This document shows positions 50,813-59,001 of a DNA stretch of 64,000 nucleotides, one piece after another (the stretch's first letter is position 1; each line of letters starts with the position of its first letter). The notes beneath the pieces were generated by a model. That model was given only the letters and a program-made list of their open reading frames with translations, had not been told where the DNA came from and ran no database searches. The translations under genes and the position numbers were made by a program. The stretch comes from Glycomyces xiaoerkulensis. GTDB taxonomy: Bacteria > Actinomycetota > Actinomycetes > Mycobacteriales > Micromonosporaceae. The DNA is taken from NCBI RefSeq assembly GCF_002798405.1, contig NZ_PGGV01000014.1:93977-157976 (forward strand). Direction: 5' to 3'.

Positions 50813-53518
50813 CTAGGGCTCCAGCGCATCGAGGCCGTCGAGGTCGGTTTGGACCTGCTGGAGCCAGATCGTGGCGTCGTAGGAGTCGAATACCTCCCGG
50901 GCCTGTTCGAAGTGGGCGCGGGCGGTGGCCCGGTCGCCTCGGGCGAGGGCGGCCCTGCCGACGCCTTGGGTGGCCCGGGCGGCGCTGACGGGGTCGCCGG
51001 CATCGGTGAAGCCCGCATGGGAGGCGCGGTAGCGGTCTTCGGCCTCGCGCAGGTCGCCGGCCGCGAGCGCCACGTCGGCCAGGCCGCGTTCGGCGGATGC
51101 GGCGCCGACGGTGTCGCCCTCTTCCCGGGATCCGGCCAGGGCGGTCTCGAACAGGTCGCGGGCGAGGTCGTGGTCGCCCTTGAGTTCGGCCACCCGGGCC
51201 AGGCCCCGCTGCACGTAGACGATGCGGTGCCGGTTGTCCGCCGCCCGGTAGACCTCCATCGCGGCCTCGTAGTGGGTCCGGGCGGCATCGGCGTCGCCGC
51301 GGAACTGCGCCACTTCGGCCAGGCCGCGTTCGGCGTTGCCGATGCCGCCCGGGTCGTCGGCGCGGCGTGACAGCGCCCGCGCCTCGCCGTACCGCCGCCG
51401 GGCGAGGTCGAGGTCGTTGCGCAGGCGCGCGATCTCGCCGAGGCCCCAGAGGCAGTGCGCGGTGCGGGCGGTGTCGCCGCGGCGCTCGTCGATCGCCTTG
51501 GCGTGCAGGAAGCCCGCTTCGGCCGCGTCGTAGCGGCTGAAGACGATGCCGCGGTAGCCGAGGAAGCGGGCCAGGTGGCCGGTTCGTTCGCCGTCGCCGG
51601 CCAGGACGAGGTCGCGGATGCTGTCGGCCTCGACGCTGAACCAGTCGCGCCGGTTGCTCGGGGTGGGCCCGCCGATGTGTTCGAAGTAGTAGTCGACCAG
51701 TGCGGTGTGGACGCGGGCCAGTTCGGTGTCCGCGGTGCCGTCGGCGGCCGCGGCCGGTTCGTGCTCGGCCAGGTGGGCGCCGTAGGCGCGGATGAGGTCG
51801 TGCGCCCGGTAGGTGCACAGTTCCGGCTCGTCGTGGTCGTCGGTGTAGTCGCTGGTCGCCAGGCCGGCCCGGATCAGCGCGCCCATGCGCCGCCGGGTCT
51901 GGTCGGGATCGCAGCCCATCGCGGCGGTGAGGCTGCCGGTCGTCGCCCGGTACCCGGGGTGGGCGCCGAGGACTCGGAACGCCAGGCGCTCCTGGTCGGT
52001 CAGGCGGCGGTAGGAGCCGTGGAGGCGGCCGAACAGGTCACGCTGGCGGTCGGCGTCGGACCGGTGGCGGGCCTGCGAGGGCTCGGGCAGGTCGTTGATG
52101 ATCTCCCGGAGCCGGCTGACGGCGTTCGCGATCTCGGTGGCGTGGGTCCGGATCAGGACCGGCACGTACAGATCGAGTCCGACCAGTTGTTCGACCAGCT
52201 CCGGCGGGTGGTCGTATCCGGCGATCTCGCAGAACATGGCGACCGCGTCGTCCGGGTCGAGCACGTCGAGCGCCAGGTGGTTCCTGCCTTTGCCCAGGAC
52301 CGCGTCGCGGCTGGTGACGATGGTGGCGCATCCCTCGGCGTCGACGATGAGCCCGTCGAGCTGCGCCTTGTCGTCGACGTTGTCCCAGACCATGAGCAGT
52401 CGTCGCCCCGCGGTGACCGTCTGCCAGCGGTGCACTCGTTCGGAATGGCTCAGCTTCGAGACCTCGTCGACCCTGACCGCGCCGATGGCGGTGAGGATCG
52501 AACCGAGCGCTTCGGTGGCGGTGTCGGAGCGTCCGCCGCGGTAGGAGTGGAAATCGTGGAAGACCCTGCCGTCGGGGAACCGTCCGCGCGACCGTTCGCT
52601 GAAGGCGACCGCGAGCGCGGTCTTGCCGACGCCGCCGAAGCCGGCGATCGACTGCACGACGGCTATGCCGTGGGATTGCTCCAGGGCGGTTTCGAGTTCG
52701 GCGAGTTCTTCGCGGCGGCCGACGAAGTGGTCGCCGCGGGTGTCGGGCGCCCAGTAGTCGCGCCATTCGAACTGTTCGCGGCGGGTGAAGGCGCCGTCCC
52801 ATTCGGGCTTGGCGCGCCGCCCGGAGTCCCGGATCGCTTCTCGCAGCTCGCCTGCCGCCGAAGCGAAGTCGTCGTCGTGGCGGTCGTGGTCGAGCAGGGC
52901 GTTCAGGGGGACGGCGACGGCCCCGACGTCGGTGAAGCGGCTGCGGCTGTTGTTGACCACGCCGACGACGGCGCGGTGCTCGTCGTCGAGGAGCATGGAC
53001 CCGGACATGCCCGAGAGCGCGTGTCCGCCCTTGAGCCACCAGAATCCGTGGTCGTCCACGCTCTCCCACCGGAATCCGACCGAGCGCAGGTGTACTTCGG
53101 ACCGTTCGTCGTCCGGGTTCAGGCGGGCCGCGACGACGGCGCGGAGCGGTTCCGGGCCGCGCGGCGGGGGCGATCCGATCCTGACTCTGGGGCAGGGGTG
53201 GTCGGTGAGCCGCCGCCCTTCGGCGTCGCATAGTTCGAGGATCGCCAGGTCCGGCCAGGGCCAGAGTCCGTCGGGTCCGGCTCGGAGCGGGGAGCGGGCG
53301 CGGACGACCGCCCGGGCGCCCCGGAGCTGCGGCATGCTGGAGACGACGCGGATCCGGGCTCGGTCGTGGAGGCCCGCGACCACGTGTGCGCAGGTGAGGG
53401 CGAATCCGGGCGCGGCCACGAAGCCCGAACCGAGGAAGACCTCCTCGGCGCCGTCGGCGCAGGTCTTGAGCGCGAACGGATGGAGGCGCTCGTCCTCGAC
53501 GACGGTGACGGTCGGCAT
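50813..53518 (-). CDS. Trypsin-like protease fused to STAND/NB-ARC NTPase and TPR repeats (putative conflict-system effector)
   Basis: 901 residues from ATG 53518. Residues 1-210 are a trypsin-like protease with the triad H45 (TCAHVV), D90 (PWPDLAIL) and S172 (GMSGS). Residues 265-560 are a STAND NTPase with Walker A GFGGVGKT (293-300), Walker B LLMVWDN (373-379) and a winged helix. The C-terminal 300 residues are about six TPRs (RGLAEVAQFRGDADAARTHYEAAMEVYR and repeats). No signal peptide is present. In this architecture TPRs sense a trigger, the NTPase oligomerises and the protease cleaves targets. The adjacent Trypco1 gene upstream supports a coupled biological-conflict system. Target and trigger are unknown. 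Confidence 0.9.
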   Translation of the reverse strand: MPTVTVVEDERLHPFALKTCADGAEEVFLGSGFVAAPGFALTCAHVVAGLHDRARIRVVSSMPQLRGARAVVRARSPLRAGPDGLWPWPDLAILELCDAEGRRLTDHPCPRVRIGSPPPRGPEPLRAVVAARLNPDDERSEVHLRSVGFRWESVDDHGFWWLKGGHALSGMSGSMLLDDEHRAVVGVVNNSRSRFTDVGAVAVPLNALLDHDRHDDDFASAAGELREAIRDSGRRAKPEWDGAFTRREQFEWRDYWAPDTRGDHFVGRREELAELETALEQSHGIAVVQSIAGFGGVGKTALAVAFSERSRGRFPDGRVFHDFHSYRGGRSDTATEALGSILTAIGAVRVDEVSKLSHSERVHRWQTVTAGRRLLMVWDNVDDKAQLDGLIVDAEGCATIVTSRDAVLGKGRNHLALDVLDPDDAVAMFCEIAGYDHPPELVEQLVGLDLYVPVLIRTHATEIANAVSRLREIINDLPEPSQARHRSDADRQRDLFGRLHGSYRRLTDQERLAFRVLGAHPGYRATTGSLTAAMGCDPDQTRRRMGALIRAGLATSDYTDDHDEPELCTYRAHDLIRAYGAHLAEHEPAAAADGTADTELARVHTALVDYYFEHIGGPTPSNRRDWFSVEADSIRDLVLAGDGERTGHLARFLGYRGIVFSRYDAAEAGFLHAKAIDERRGDTARTAHCLWGLGEIARLRNDLDLARRRYGEARALSRRADDPGGIGNAERGLAEVAQFRGDADAARTHYEAAMEVYRAADNRHRIVYVQRGLARVAELKGDHDLARDLFETALAGSREEGDTVGAASAERGLADVALAAGDLREAEDRYRASHAGFTDAGDPVSAARATQGVGRAALARGDRATARAHFEQAREVFDSYDATIWLQQVQTDLDGLDALEP

Positions 53519-53531
53519 TCGGTCGGCCCCG

Positions 53532-53870
53532 TCATTCGCCGTCGGGAGCGGAGGCCCACTTGAGGGTGACCTTGAGCGAGGCCGCGGCTCCGCCCGATAC
53601 CAGCATGCCGGTGAGCTTGCCGGACTTGAGGTCGGCGTCGATGCCGAATTCGACGGTCGCCTCGGTCGGCCGGGACTTCTCCCAGGCGGACACCAGTTCC
53701 CCGGAGACGGCCTCGATCGCTTCGCGGACCCGGTCGAAGGTCTGGTCCATATCGGCCTGCTGTGCTGAGATGGGGGTGAGCCCGCCGCCGGATTCCGAGG
53801 ATTGAGAGGGTTCGGCGGTCTCCACCAGGAGCTCGGCGGAGCCGATCGTGACGGGAACTGCTTGGCGCAT
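53532..53870 (-). CDS. Trypco1 (trypsin co-occurring domain 1, CU044_2847-type) protein
   Basis: 112 residues; ATG 53870 with GGAG six bases upstream (an ATG at 53876 is also possible). The N-terminus is VPVTIGSAELLVETAE and the C-terminus ATVEFGIDADLKSGKLTGMLVSGGAAASLKVTLKWA, the beta-rich VEFG..VTLKW pattern of Trypco1. Residues 35-75 form a helix (DQTFDRVREAIEAVSGELVSAW). It ends 13 bases before the trypsin-STAND gene, in the same direction, and is likely a partner or substrate of the protease. No signal peptide or enzyme motif is seen. Confidence 0.82.
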   Translation of the reverse strand: MRQAVPVTIGSAELLVETAEPSQSSESGGGLTPISAQQADMDQTFDRVREAIEAVSGELVSAWEKSRPTEATVEFGIDADLKSGKLTGMLVSGGAAASLKVTLKWASAPDGE

Positions 53871-53964
53871 AAGCATCTCCATAGATGAAGGCGTGGGAGG
53901 TCTCCAAACTAGCAAGCTCGGGCCGCACGCGGGCCTGCGGAGGCGTCCCGGCTCCCGGTATCGG

Positions 53965-54933
53965 CTACACGGCCGCCGCGACCCGGTGCAGGCGGCGCAT
54001 CGAGCGGATCGCCGAGCGGATCTCCTGCAGGTAGCCGCTGGCGGTGTACTCCTTGCGGAAGTAGGTCTCGGGCAGGGTGGTGGTGTCGACTCCGACGGTG
54101 TCGACCTCGCATCCGTACGGCAGGCCCATGTAGGACAGCGCGTCGCCGTGCTGGAAGGGGATGAAGATCGAGGAGGTGACGACCAGGACGCTGTCCCCGG
54201 TTCCCAGGTCGGCCACGTGGTCGGCCCAGAACCGGCAGGTGTCGGCGGTGTCGGCGCGGCGCTGTTCGGGTTCGGAGGAGGGCGCGGCCACCGACCGGAC
54301 GGTCAGCGCTTCGGCCGTGTAGGCGGTGATCTTCCAGGCCCGGTTAGGGTCGCGGTCGGGGTCGCCGCCCCGTTCGACTTCGGGCTCGCCTTTGGGTTCG
54401 AAGGCGAGTTCGAGGCCGGCCGCCATGGCGTCCACCTCGAAACGGCCGGCGGCCACGCCGGTCAGTTCGGCGAACTCGCGGTCCCTGTGGTTGAACGGCC
54501 GGAAGCCGCCGACGCCGGTGACCTGTTCGGCCGCGACGGAGTCGGCGAGCAGGTCGGCGGCGAACCGGGTGCGGAACAGGCAGGAGCTGACCAGGCCGCC
54601 GAGGATGAGGACGTGGGTGTAGTGCTGCCGCCCGGGCTTCGGCTCGCCGCCGAGGCCGAGGGCGAGAGCCGCCTCGCGGACGAGGCGCTCGGTGGACGGG
54701 TCGAACCGCTCGGCGCCGGTCTCGAATCGCTCGCGCCCGGCCCGGAAGTCCCAGTGCGCGGCCGAGAACGCCTCCAGGTAGTCCAGGTTCGCCGCGGTGC
54801 CGCCGGGGAGCGCGCCGCCGAACGCCGCCGCCAGGTCCCGCACGGGCTCCGAGCCGATCCAGTCGGCGATGCCCGCGATGACCGCCTCCGGTCCGTCCGA
54901 CTGCGGCAGGGGCACCTGGGCGTAGCTTGGCAT
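53965..54933 (-). CDS. Hypothetical protein, possibly DUF218/YdcF-like Rossmann fold
   Basis: 322 residues; ATG 54933 lies behind AGGATGGA. The middle has YTHVLILGGLVSSCLFRTRFAADLLAD, a GGFRPFNHRDREFAE loop, then RSVAAPSSEPEQRRADTADTCRFWA and DSVLVVTSSIFIPFQHGDALSYMGLPYGCEVDTVGVD. This vl.LGG..R.A, RRADT and VTS..PFQ order resembles DUF218/YdcF proteins, but the similarity is weak. No signal peptide or membrane helix is evident. It lies upstream of the Trypco1 gene in the same direction and could be a further member of that unit; the 94-base gap between them allows a separate promoter. Confidence 0.65.
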   Translation of the reverse strand: MPSYAQVPLPQSDGPEAVIAGIADWIGSEPVRDLAAAFGGALPGGTAANLDYLEAFSAAHWDFRAGRERFETGAERFDPSTERLVREAALALGLGGEPKPGRQHYTHVLILGGLVSSCLFRTRFAADLLADSVAAEQVTGVGGFRPFNHRDREFAELTGVAAGRFEVDAMAAGLELAFEPKGEPEVERGGDPDRDPNRAWKITAYTAEALTVRSVAAPSSEPEQRRADTADTCRFWADHVADLGTGDSVLVVTSSIFIPFQHGDALSYMGLPYGCEVDTVGVDTTTLPETYFRKEYTASGYLQEIRSAIRSMRRLHRVAAAV

Positions 54934-55367
54934 GACGGTCCATCCTGTTCGTTTCCGGAGGGTTCCACCGGACGGGCCGCCGCGGCGCCACGGTCCGTCC
55001 CGTACATTGAGGATAGCCTCGCCGCCGGCGAACGCCCTCGGGCCGGTCGACCGGCGCCGCAGGGGAATCACCGGCCTCGTCCGCCTCGGAACCGGGTCGT
55101 TCGTGGACGCATCGGGCCCGGTTCGGGAGGCGACGGTGCGGGAGCGGTTTCATAAAAAACAAGCGTTTGCTAATGAAAAACTTCCGGAAAAAGCTCGAAA
55201 ACCTTGACAATCTATCGAAACATTGGAGAGTATCAATATATTAATTGGGAGCGCTTTCCACGTCGAAACGGTCATCACACCGGTTTCGCACCGGCGAAGG
55301 CACCCGATGGAGCCCCTTCGAGCACCGCTGCAGTGGTGATACCACGAACAGCAAAGGACACCTAGCT
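54934..55367 (+). promoter_or_regulatory. Control region of the CBM2 gene with CebR-like box
   Basis: A 434-base gap between divergent genes. Within it, 55150-55245 is strikingly AT-rich. A TTGACA (55204-55209) is followed by an AT-rich stretch (TATCAATATATTAA) about 20 bases on. TGGGAGCGCTTTCCA (55246-55260) lies just after, close to the actinomycete CebR/CelR box TGGGAGCGCTCCCA but one base longer. It is probably a cellulose- or glucan-responsive switch. Confidence 0.6.
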
Positions 55368-57095
55368 ATGCAAGGACATCGAAGGCGAAGAAGACTGACG
55401 ATCGCCGGCGCGGCCGTCGCCGCCCTCGGCGCGGGCGCCCTCACGGTCGTCTCGGCGAACCAGGCCTTCGCGGAGGACGGCTGCGAAGTCGACTACAACG
55501 TCACCAACGAATGGGGCTCCGGCTTCCAGGCCAACATCACCATCACCGCCGACGAGCCCATCGACGGCTGGCAGATCCAGTGGGACTTCCCCTCGGGCGC
55601 CTCGGTCGACAGCGCCTGGAACGTCGACTGGAGCCAGAGCGGATCCACCTTCACCGGCAACGACGTCGGCTGGAACGGCTCCATCGCCTCCGGCGAAAGC
55701 CGCGAGGTGTTCGGATTCGTCGGCAGCGGCACCACCGCCGCCCCGAGCCAGATCTCCATCAACGGCGACGTCTGCGACGGCCAGACCGATCCGGGCCCGA
55801 CCGGCCCCGGGCCGACCGACCCGGGGCCGACCGACCCCGGTCCGACGGACCCGCCCCCGACGAACTCCGAATGGGGCGAGGGTCCGCCGCCGGCCGACGC
55901 CGAGCTCAGCAGGGCGTACGAGCTCATCCAGGAGTCCGACCCGAAGGGCTACGAGCCGCGGTCCGGTGAGTGCTCGAACGACGTCCACGCCCGGTACTGG
56001 GCCTACGGCCCCGACGGCAAGGTCTACCCGACCTGGCACCCGCCGCAGGACCCCAGCGGTTGCGCGTTCGGGCACGAGCACGGCGACGACCCGCGGGACT
56101 CGGCGCTGTTCGACGAGAGCGGCTTCCCGCCGTTCGGCTACGTCAGCGAGGTGCAGGCCGACAGCCTGCCCGAGTCGAGCCAGCGGCACGAGGACCACGT
56201 CGGGCACAAGGTGCTCGCCGAGAACAGCGACGTCATCGAGGGCGACGACGGGTCCAGCTTCTTCCCGCCCGACGGCAACTCCCTGGCCAACTGCGACATT
56301 CTGCTGAAGATCCACCAGGGCACGCACTCGCCGGACGCGTTCACGAACAACGTCCACGAGCTGATCAGCAACATCAGGTGCACTGCGAACGGGCAGACCG
56401 TTCAGGCCGACATCGCCGTGATGATTCCGTTCGGCGAGGCCGGCGGCTTCAGTCCGTCCGAATGCCCGGGCTTCGGAGGCGAGCGCATCGAGGTCGGGAC
56501 CCCGGTCCCGGCGGACTCGCCGTCGGAGTACGAGACCCTGGGCCGGCTGATCGCCGAGTCGGGTTGCATCGACGCGATCCGCAACGGCGAGACCCACTTC
56601 GACCCGCTCTACCCCGAACCGCAGCCGTTCAGCGTCTCCGACATGGACGACTTCTGGTTCGGCAACTCGCAGATCAACGGCGCCGGAGTGAACTTCAGCA
56701 TCTCGCCGCTGTTCTACGTGGTCGACTCGCAGCGCTACTACGACCCGAACGAGCCCAACAACATGGGCCGGGTGCTGGACCTGTGCTACGAGCCCGACCT
56801 CCTGGGCGGCTTCAACTGCGAGGAGGCTCTCGACGCCGGGAACGGCGAGCGCCTGGACTGGGACGACCCCCGCTCTCCGTTCAAGGGGACCGAGCGTGAG
56901 TACCGGCCGGGCGACTTCCTGGTGCAGACCAACGGTCCGACCACCGTCTACACCGACGCCTACGGAGGCAACGTGTCCACCACGCCGTTCGAAGGCTCCA
57001 TCGAGCAGTACTTCGCCGGCAACAGCGGTTCGGACTGGTTCCTGCGGGGCGCCACCCGCAACTGGGACGACGGCACCGTCCACTCACCCAACTAA
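55368..57095 (+). CDS. Secreted CBM2 protein with uncharacterised His-rich C-terminal domain
   Basis: 575 residues; ATG 55368 behind AAAGGA. A basic signal (QGHRRRRRLTIAGAAVAALG.., cleavage near QAFAED) is followed by a CBM2 cellulose-binding module at about 37-140 (conserved C, W and WNG, ending DVC), then a DPGPTDPGPTDPPPT linker. The last 400 residues are not a family I recognise. They are rich in His and acid (RYWAYGPDGKVYPTWHPP, GCAFGHEHGDDP, RHEDHVGHKV, LLKIHQGTHSPDAFTNNVHEL), as in a metal-dependent enzyme. A CebR-like box upstream suggests a cellulose- or chitin-related job. It is unknown whether it is an enzyme or a binding protein. Confidence 0.85.
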   Translation: MQGHRRRRRLTIAGAAVAALGAGALTVVSANQAFAEDGCEVDYNVTNEWGSGFQANITITADEPIDGWQIQWDFPSGASVDSAWNVDWSQSGSTFTGNDVGWNGSIASGESREVFGFVGSGTTAAPSQISINGDVCDGQTDPGPTGPGPTDPGPTDPGPTDPPPTNSEWGEGPPPADAELSRAYELIQESDPKGYEPRSGECSNDVHARYWAYGPDGKVYPTWHPPQDPSGCAFGHEHGDDPRDSALFDESGFPPFGYVSEVQADSLPESSQRHEDHVGHKVLAENSDVIEGDDGSSFFPPDGNSLANCDILLKIHQGTHSPDAFTNNVHELISNIRCTANGQTVQADIAVMIPFGEAGGFSPSECPGFGGERIEVGTPVPADSPSEYETLGRLIAESGCIDAIRNGETHFDPLYPEPQPFSVSDMDDFWFGNSQINGAGVNFSISPLFYVVDSQRYYDPNEPNNMGRVLDLCYEPDLLGGFNCEEALDAGNGERLDWDDPRSPFKGTEREYRPGDFLVQTNGPTTVYTDAYGGNVSTTPFEGSIEQYFAGNSGSDWFLRGATRNWDDGTVHSPN

Positions 57096-57112
57096 TCCGA
57101 CCGACAACTGAG

Positions 57113-57146
57113 GAGGGGTCCGCGGCGGTTTCGCCGCGGGCCCCTC
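57113..57146 (+). terminator. Strong terminator after the CBM2 gene
   Basis: A 15-bp stem (57113-57127 with 57132-57146) and GTTT loop, interrupted by a single T-G wobble. No T tract. It is placed 18 bases after the stop codon. Confidence 0.85.
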
Positions 57147-57304
57147 GCCGTCGGAGTCGCGGCCCGCAGGCTCCCGGCCCCGGCGTTGTCGGGATGAGCC
57201 GATGAAGCGGGCGATCGAGCCTTCATCGGGCGGCCTCGCGGGTCGGCCGCCCGACCCGACACCGCCGTGCGTTGAGTTCGCTTCGATCGGATGCAAGAAG
57301 TCGC

Positions 57305-57976
57305 TCACGAGCGCTCGGCGCCGCCCCGACGCAACGTGGGGGCCGCCGTCGCCGCAACGACGAGCCATGCGAGGTCGGCCCCCAGCGCAAGGCGTTCGGA
57401 CAACCCGACCAGGCTCTCGGCTGAACCGAACCGAATCGAGGGGCCGTCCATCGTGTCCACGAGGACCACCGCGAATACGGCCGTGGTCACTACGGAGAAT
57501 CCGGTGGCCGCCAGGACGGCCCGACGAGGACCGGCCGCCGCGCGGTCCGACCGTGCCGAGAGAACCGCGGCGATGGGAAAGGCCAGGAACGCCGTCCATC
57601 CGGCCAGGCCGTGCACCATCTCGGCGGTGGAGGGTCGGTCCCATTGCCCTGGCGGGTCGGCTGGGAACACCGCGGCGACCGCGAATCCGGCAGCACACAC
57701 CAGGAGCGCCGCGATCCCGGCCCGGTTCGGCCGCGTCGGCGCCGGCCGCCAGGCCACCAGAGCTGAGGAGGCGCTGATGAGAACGAGCGCGGTCGGGATC
57801 AGCCAGCCGGCGTTGCCGTTCACGTAGCGGCTGGCGGTGACGGCGATGAAATCGAATTGCGGGTTGGCCACATCGGCCGCCGTGATGGCCGCCGCCGCTG
57901 CCAGGGCTCCGAGCACCACCGTGTTGCGAGCGAGACGATCGCTCCGAGTCACCGGTCGTTGTTCGGCCTGTGTCAT
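57305..57976 (-). CDS. DUF998 membrane protein
   Basis: 223 residues with six hydrophobic segments. It matches the DUF998 layout: DFIAVTASRYVNGNAGWLIPTAL near residue 42, an AAVFPADPPG loop (about 103-112), HGLAGWTAFLAFPIAAVLSAR (about 122), and a final SERLALGADLAWLVVAATAA. The family is widespread and of unknown function. It reads away from the MarR gene, with its own start region at 57977. No terminator or operator is evident. Confidence 0.8.
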   Translation of the reverse strand: MTQAEQRPVTRSDRLARNTVVLGALAAAAAITAADVANPQFDFIAVTASRYVNGNAGWLIPTALVLISASSALVAWRPAPTRPNRAGIAALLVCAAGFAVAAVFPADPPGQWDRPSTAEMVHGLAGWTAFLAFPIAAVLSARSDRAAAGPRRAVLAATGFSVVTTAVFAVVLVDTMDGPSIRFGSAESLVGLSERLALGADLAWLVVAATAAPTLRRGGAERS

Positions 57977-58149
57977 GGGCCGCTTCCTTCCTGGTTGGAG
58001 GCCGGACCCACGCTAATGAGCAGAACACCAGCGGCGCATCGTCTCGGGGATGTGAGAAACGAGTACGGCTACCTCCCACGGCGTATACGAGGAACCGATC
58101 GCGTGCGGGATCCCGAGCCTCCGGGTCCCTCAATGCCCGGCGCGGCACG

Positions 58150-58602
58150 TCAGGCGTCGGGCGATTCTGCGACAGCGGCCACGCAGGCGGCGAGGTCCTG
58201 GCGTAGTCGGCGTTGCCGCTCCGGGGACAGCGGCGAGAACAACCGCCTCTCAACGGCGCGGACGGCGACGCTGGCCTCGCGCAGCAGCGTTCGTCCGTCC
58301 CGGGTGAGCTCCGTCGGCAGCGCCCGTCCGCGGGGCGCCTGATCGGGCCGGGTGAGCAGGCCGCGCTCCTGCAATCGGCGCACGATCAGGTTCATCGTTT
58401 GGCGGGTGATGAAGGCGCGGCGGGCGAGTTCGGAGTTCGACAGTCCGGGGTCCTGGCCGAGCAGTTCGAGGCAGGCGTATTGGGGAACGGTCAGATCCAG
58501 TGACCGCAGCGCCTCGTCCATCGCGGTCCGCATCGAGGCGTGCACCTGCTTGAGGACGTAGCCCAGTGATAGCTCCAGGTCGCCGACCGTCTCTTGCTTC
58601 AT
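58150..58602 (-). CDS. MarR-family transcriptional regulator
   Basis: 150 residues; ATG 58602. It has a winged helix with LDLTVPQYACLELLGQDPGLSNSELARRAFITRQTMNLIVRRLQERGLL (about 36-85), the wing basic segment PDQAPRGRALPTELT, and helical dimerisation ends. Two near-identical 18-base palindromes overlap its start and the divergent VOC promoter, so it represses itself and the VOC-MFS pair. A phenolic or drug effector is typical but not shown. Confidence 0.9.
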   Translation of the reverse strand: MKQETVGDLELSLGYVLKQVHASMRTAMDEALRSLDLTVPQYACLELLGQDPGLSNSELARRAFITRQTMNLIVRRLQERGLLTRPDQAPRGRALPTELTRDGRTLLREASVAVRAVERRLFSPLSPERQRRLRQDLAACVAAVAESPDA

Positions 58603-58618
58603 GTCAGTAGTCTGACAT
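58601..58618. promoter_or_regulatory. MarR operator 1
   Basis: ATGTCAG-TAGT-CTGACAT, a perfect 7+7 inverted repeat with a 4-base spacer. It overlaps the start codon of the MarR gene. Confidence 0.85.
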
Positions 58619-58625
58619 ACGCTTG

Positions 58626-58643
58626 ATGTCAGCACACTGACAT
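58626..58643. promoter_or_regulatory. MarR operator 2
   Basis: ATGTCAG-CACA-CTGACAT, same arms as operator 1 with a different spacer, centred 25 bases away and 14 bases before the VOC start codon. Confidence 0.85.
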
Positions 58644-58656
58644 GAAAGGAACGGAA

Positions 58657-59001
58657 ATGAGCGGCAACGTCACCTACTTCGAGGTGCCCGGCAACGACAT
58701 CGCAGCCACCGAACGGTTCTGGAGCGAGCTGTTCGGCTGGACGTTCTACGAGGGCAACTTCCCGGGCTACTCGATGATCCAGGGCCCTGAGCCGATGGGC
58801 GGCGCACCGCACGACGAATCGTCGCCCCGCCCGCGGATCTACTTCGCCGTGGAGGACCTCGACGCCGCCGTCGCACGCGTGCGCAAGCTCGGCGGCACCA
58901 CGGAAGATCCGGTCGCCATCCCGTCCGGGGTCTTCGCCCACTGCACCGACGATCAGGGTGTGGAGTTCAGCCTCTTCCAAGAGGGCGGAGGCGAATCTTG
59001 A
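58657..59001 (+). CDS. VOC-family protein in the MarR unit
   Basis: 114 residues. ATG 58657 is used because AAAGGA lies at the right distance; an ATG at 58642 would add five residues. Two VOC modules are visible: VTYFEVPGNDIAATERFWSELFGW and RIYFAVEDLDAAVARVRKLGGTTEDPVAI, closing with FAHCTDDQGVEFSLFQ. Likely a small detoxification or binding protein. Its stop overlaps the MFS start by four bases (TTGA). Confidence 0.88.
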   Translation: MSGNVTYFEVPGNDIAATERFWSELFGWTFYEGNFPGYSMIQGPEPMGGAPHDESSPRPRIYFAVEDLDAAVARVRKLGGTTEDPVAIPSGVFAHCTDDQGVEFSLFQEGGGES

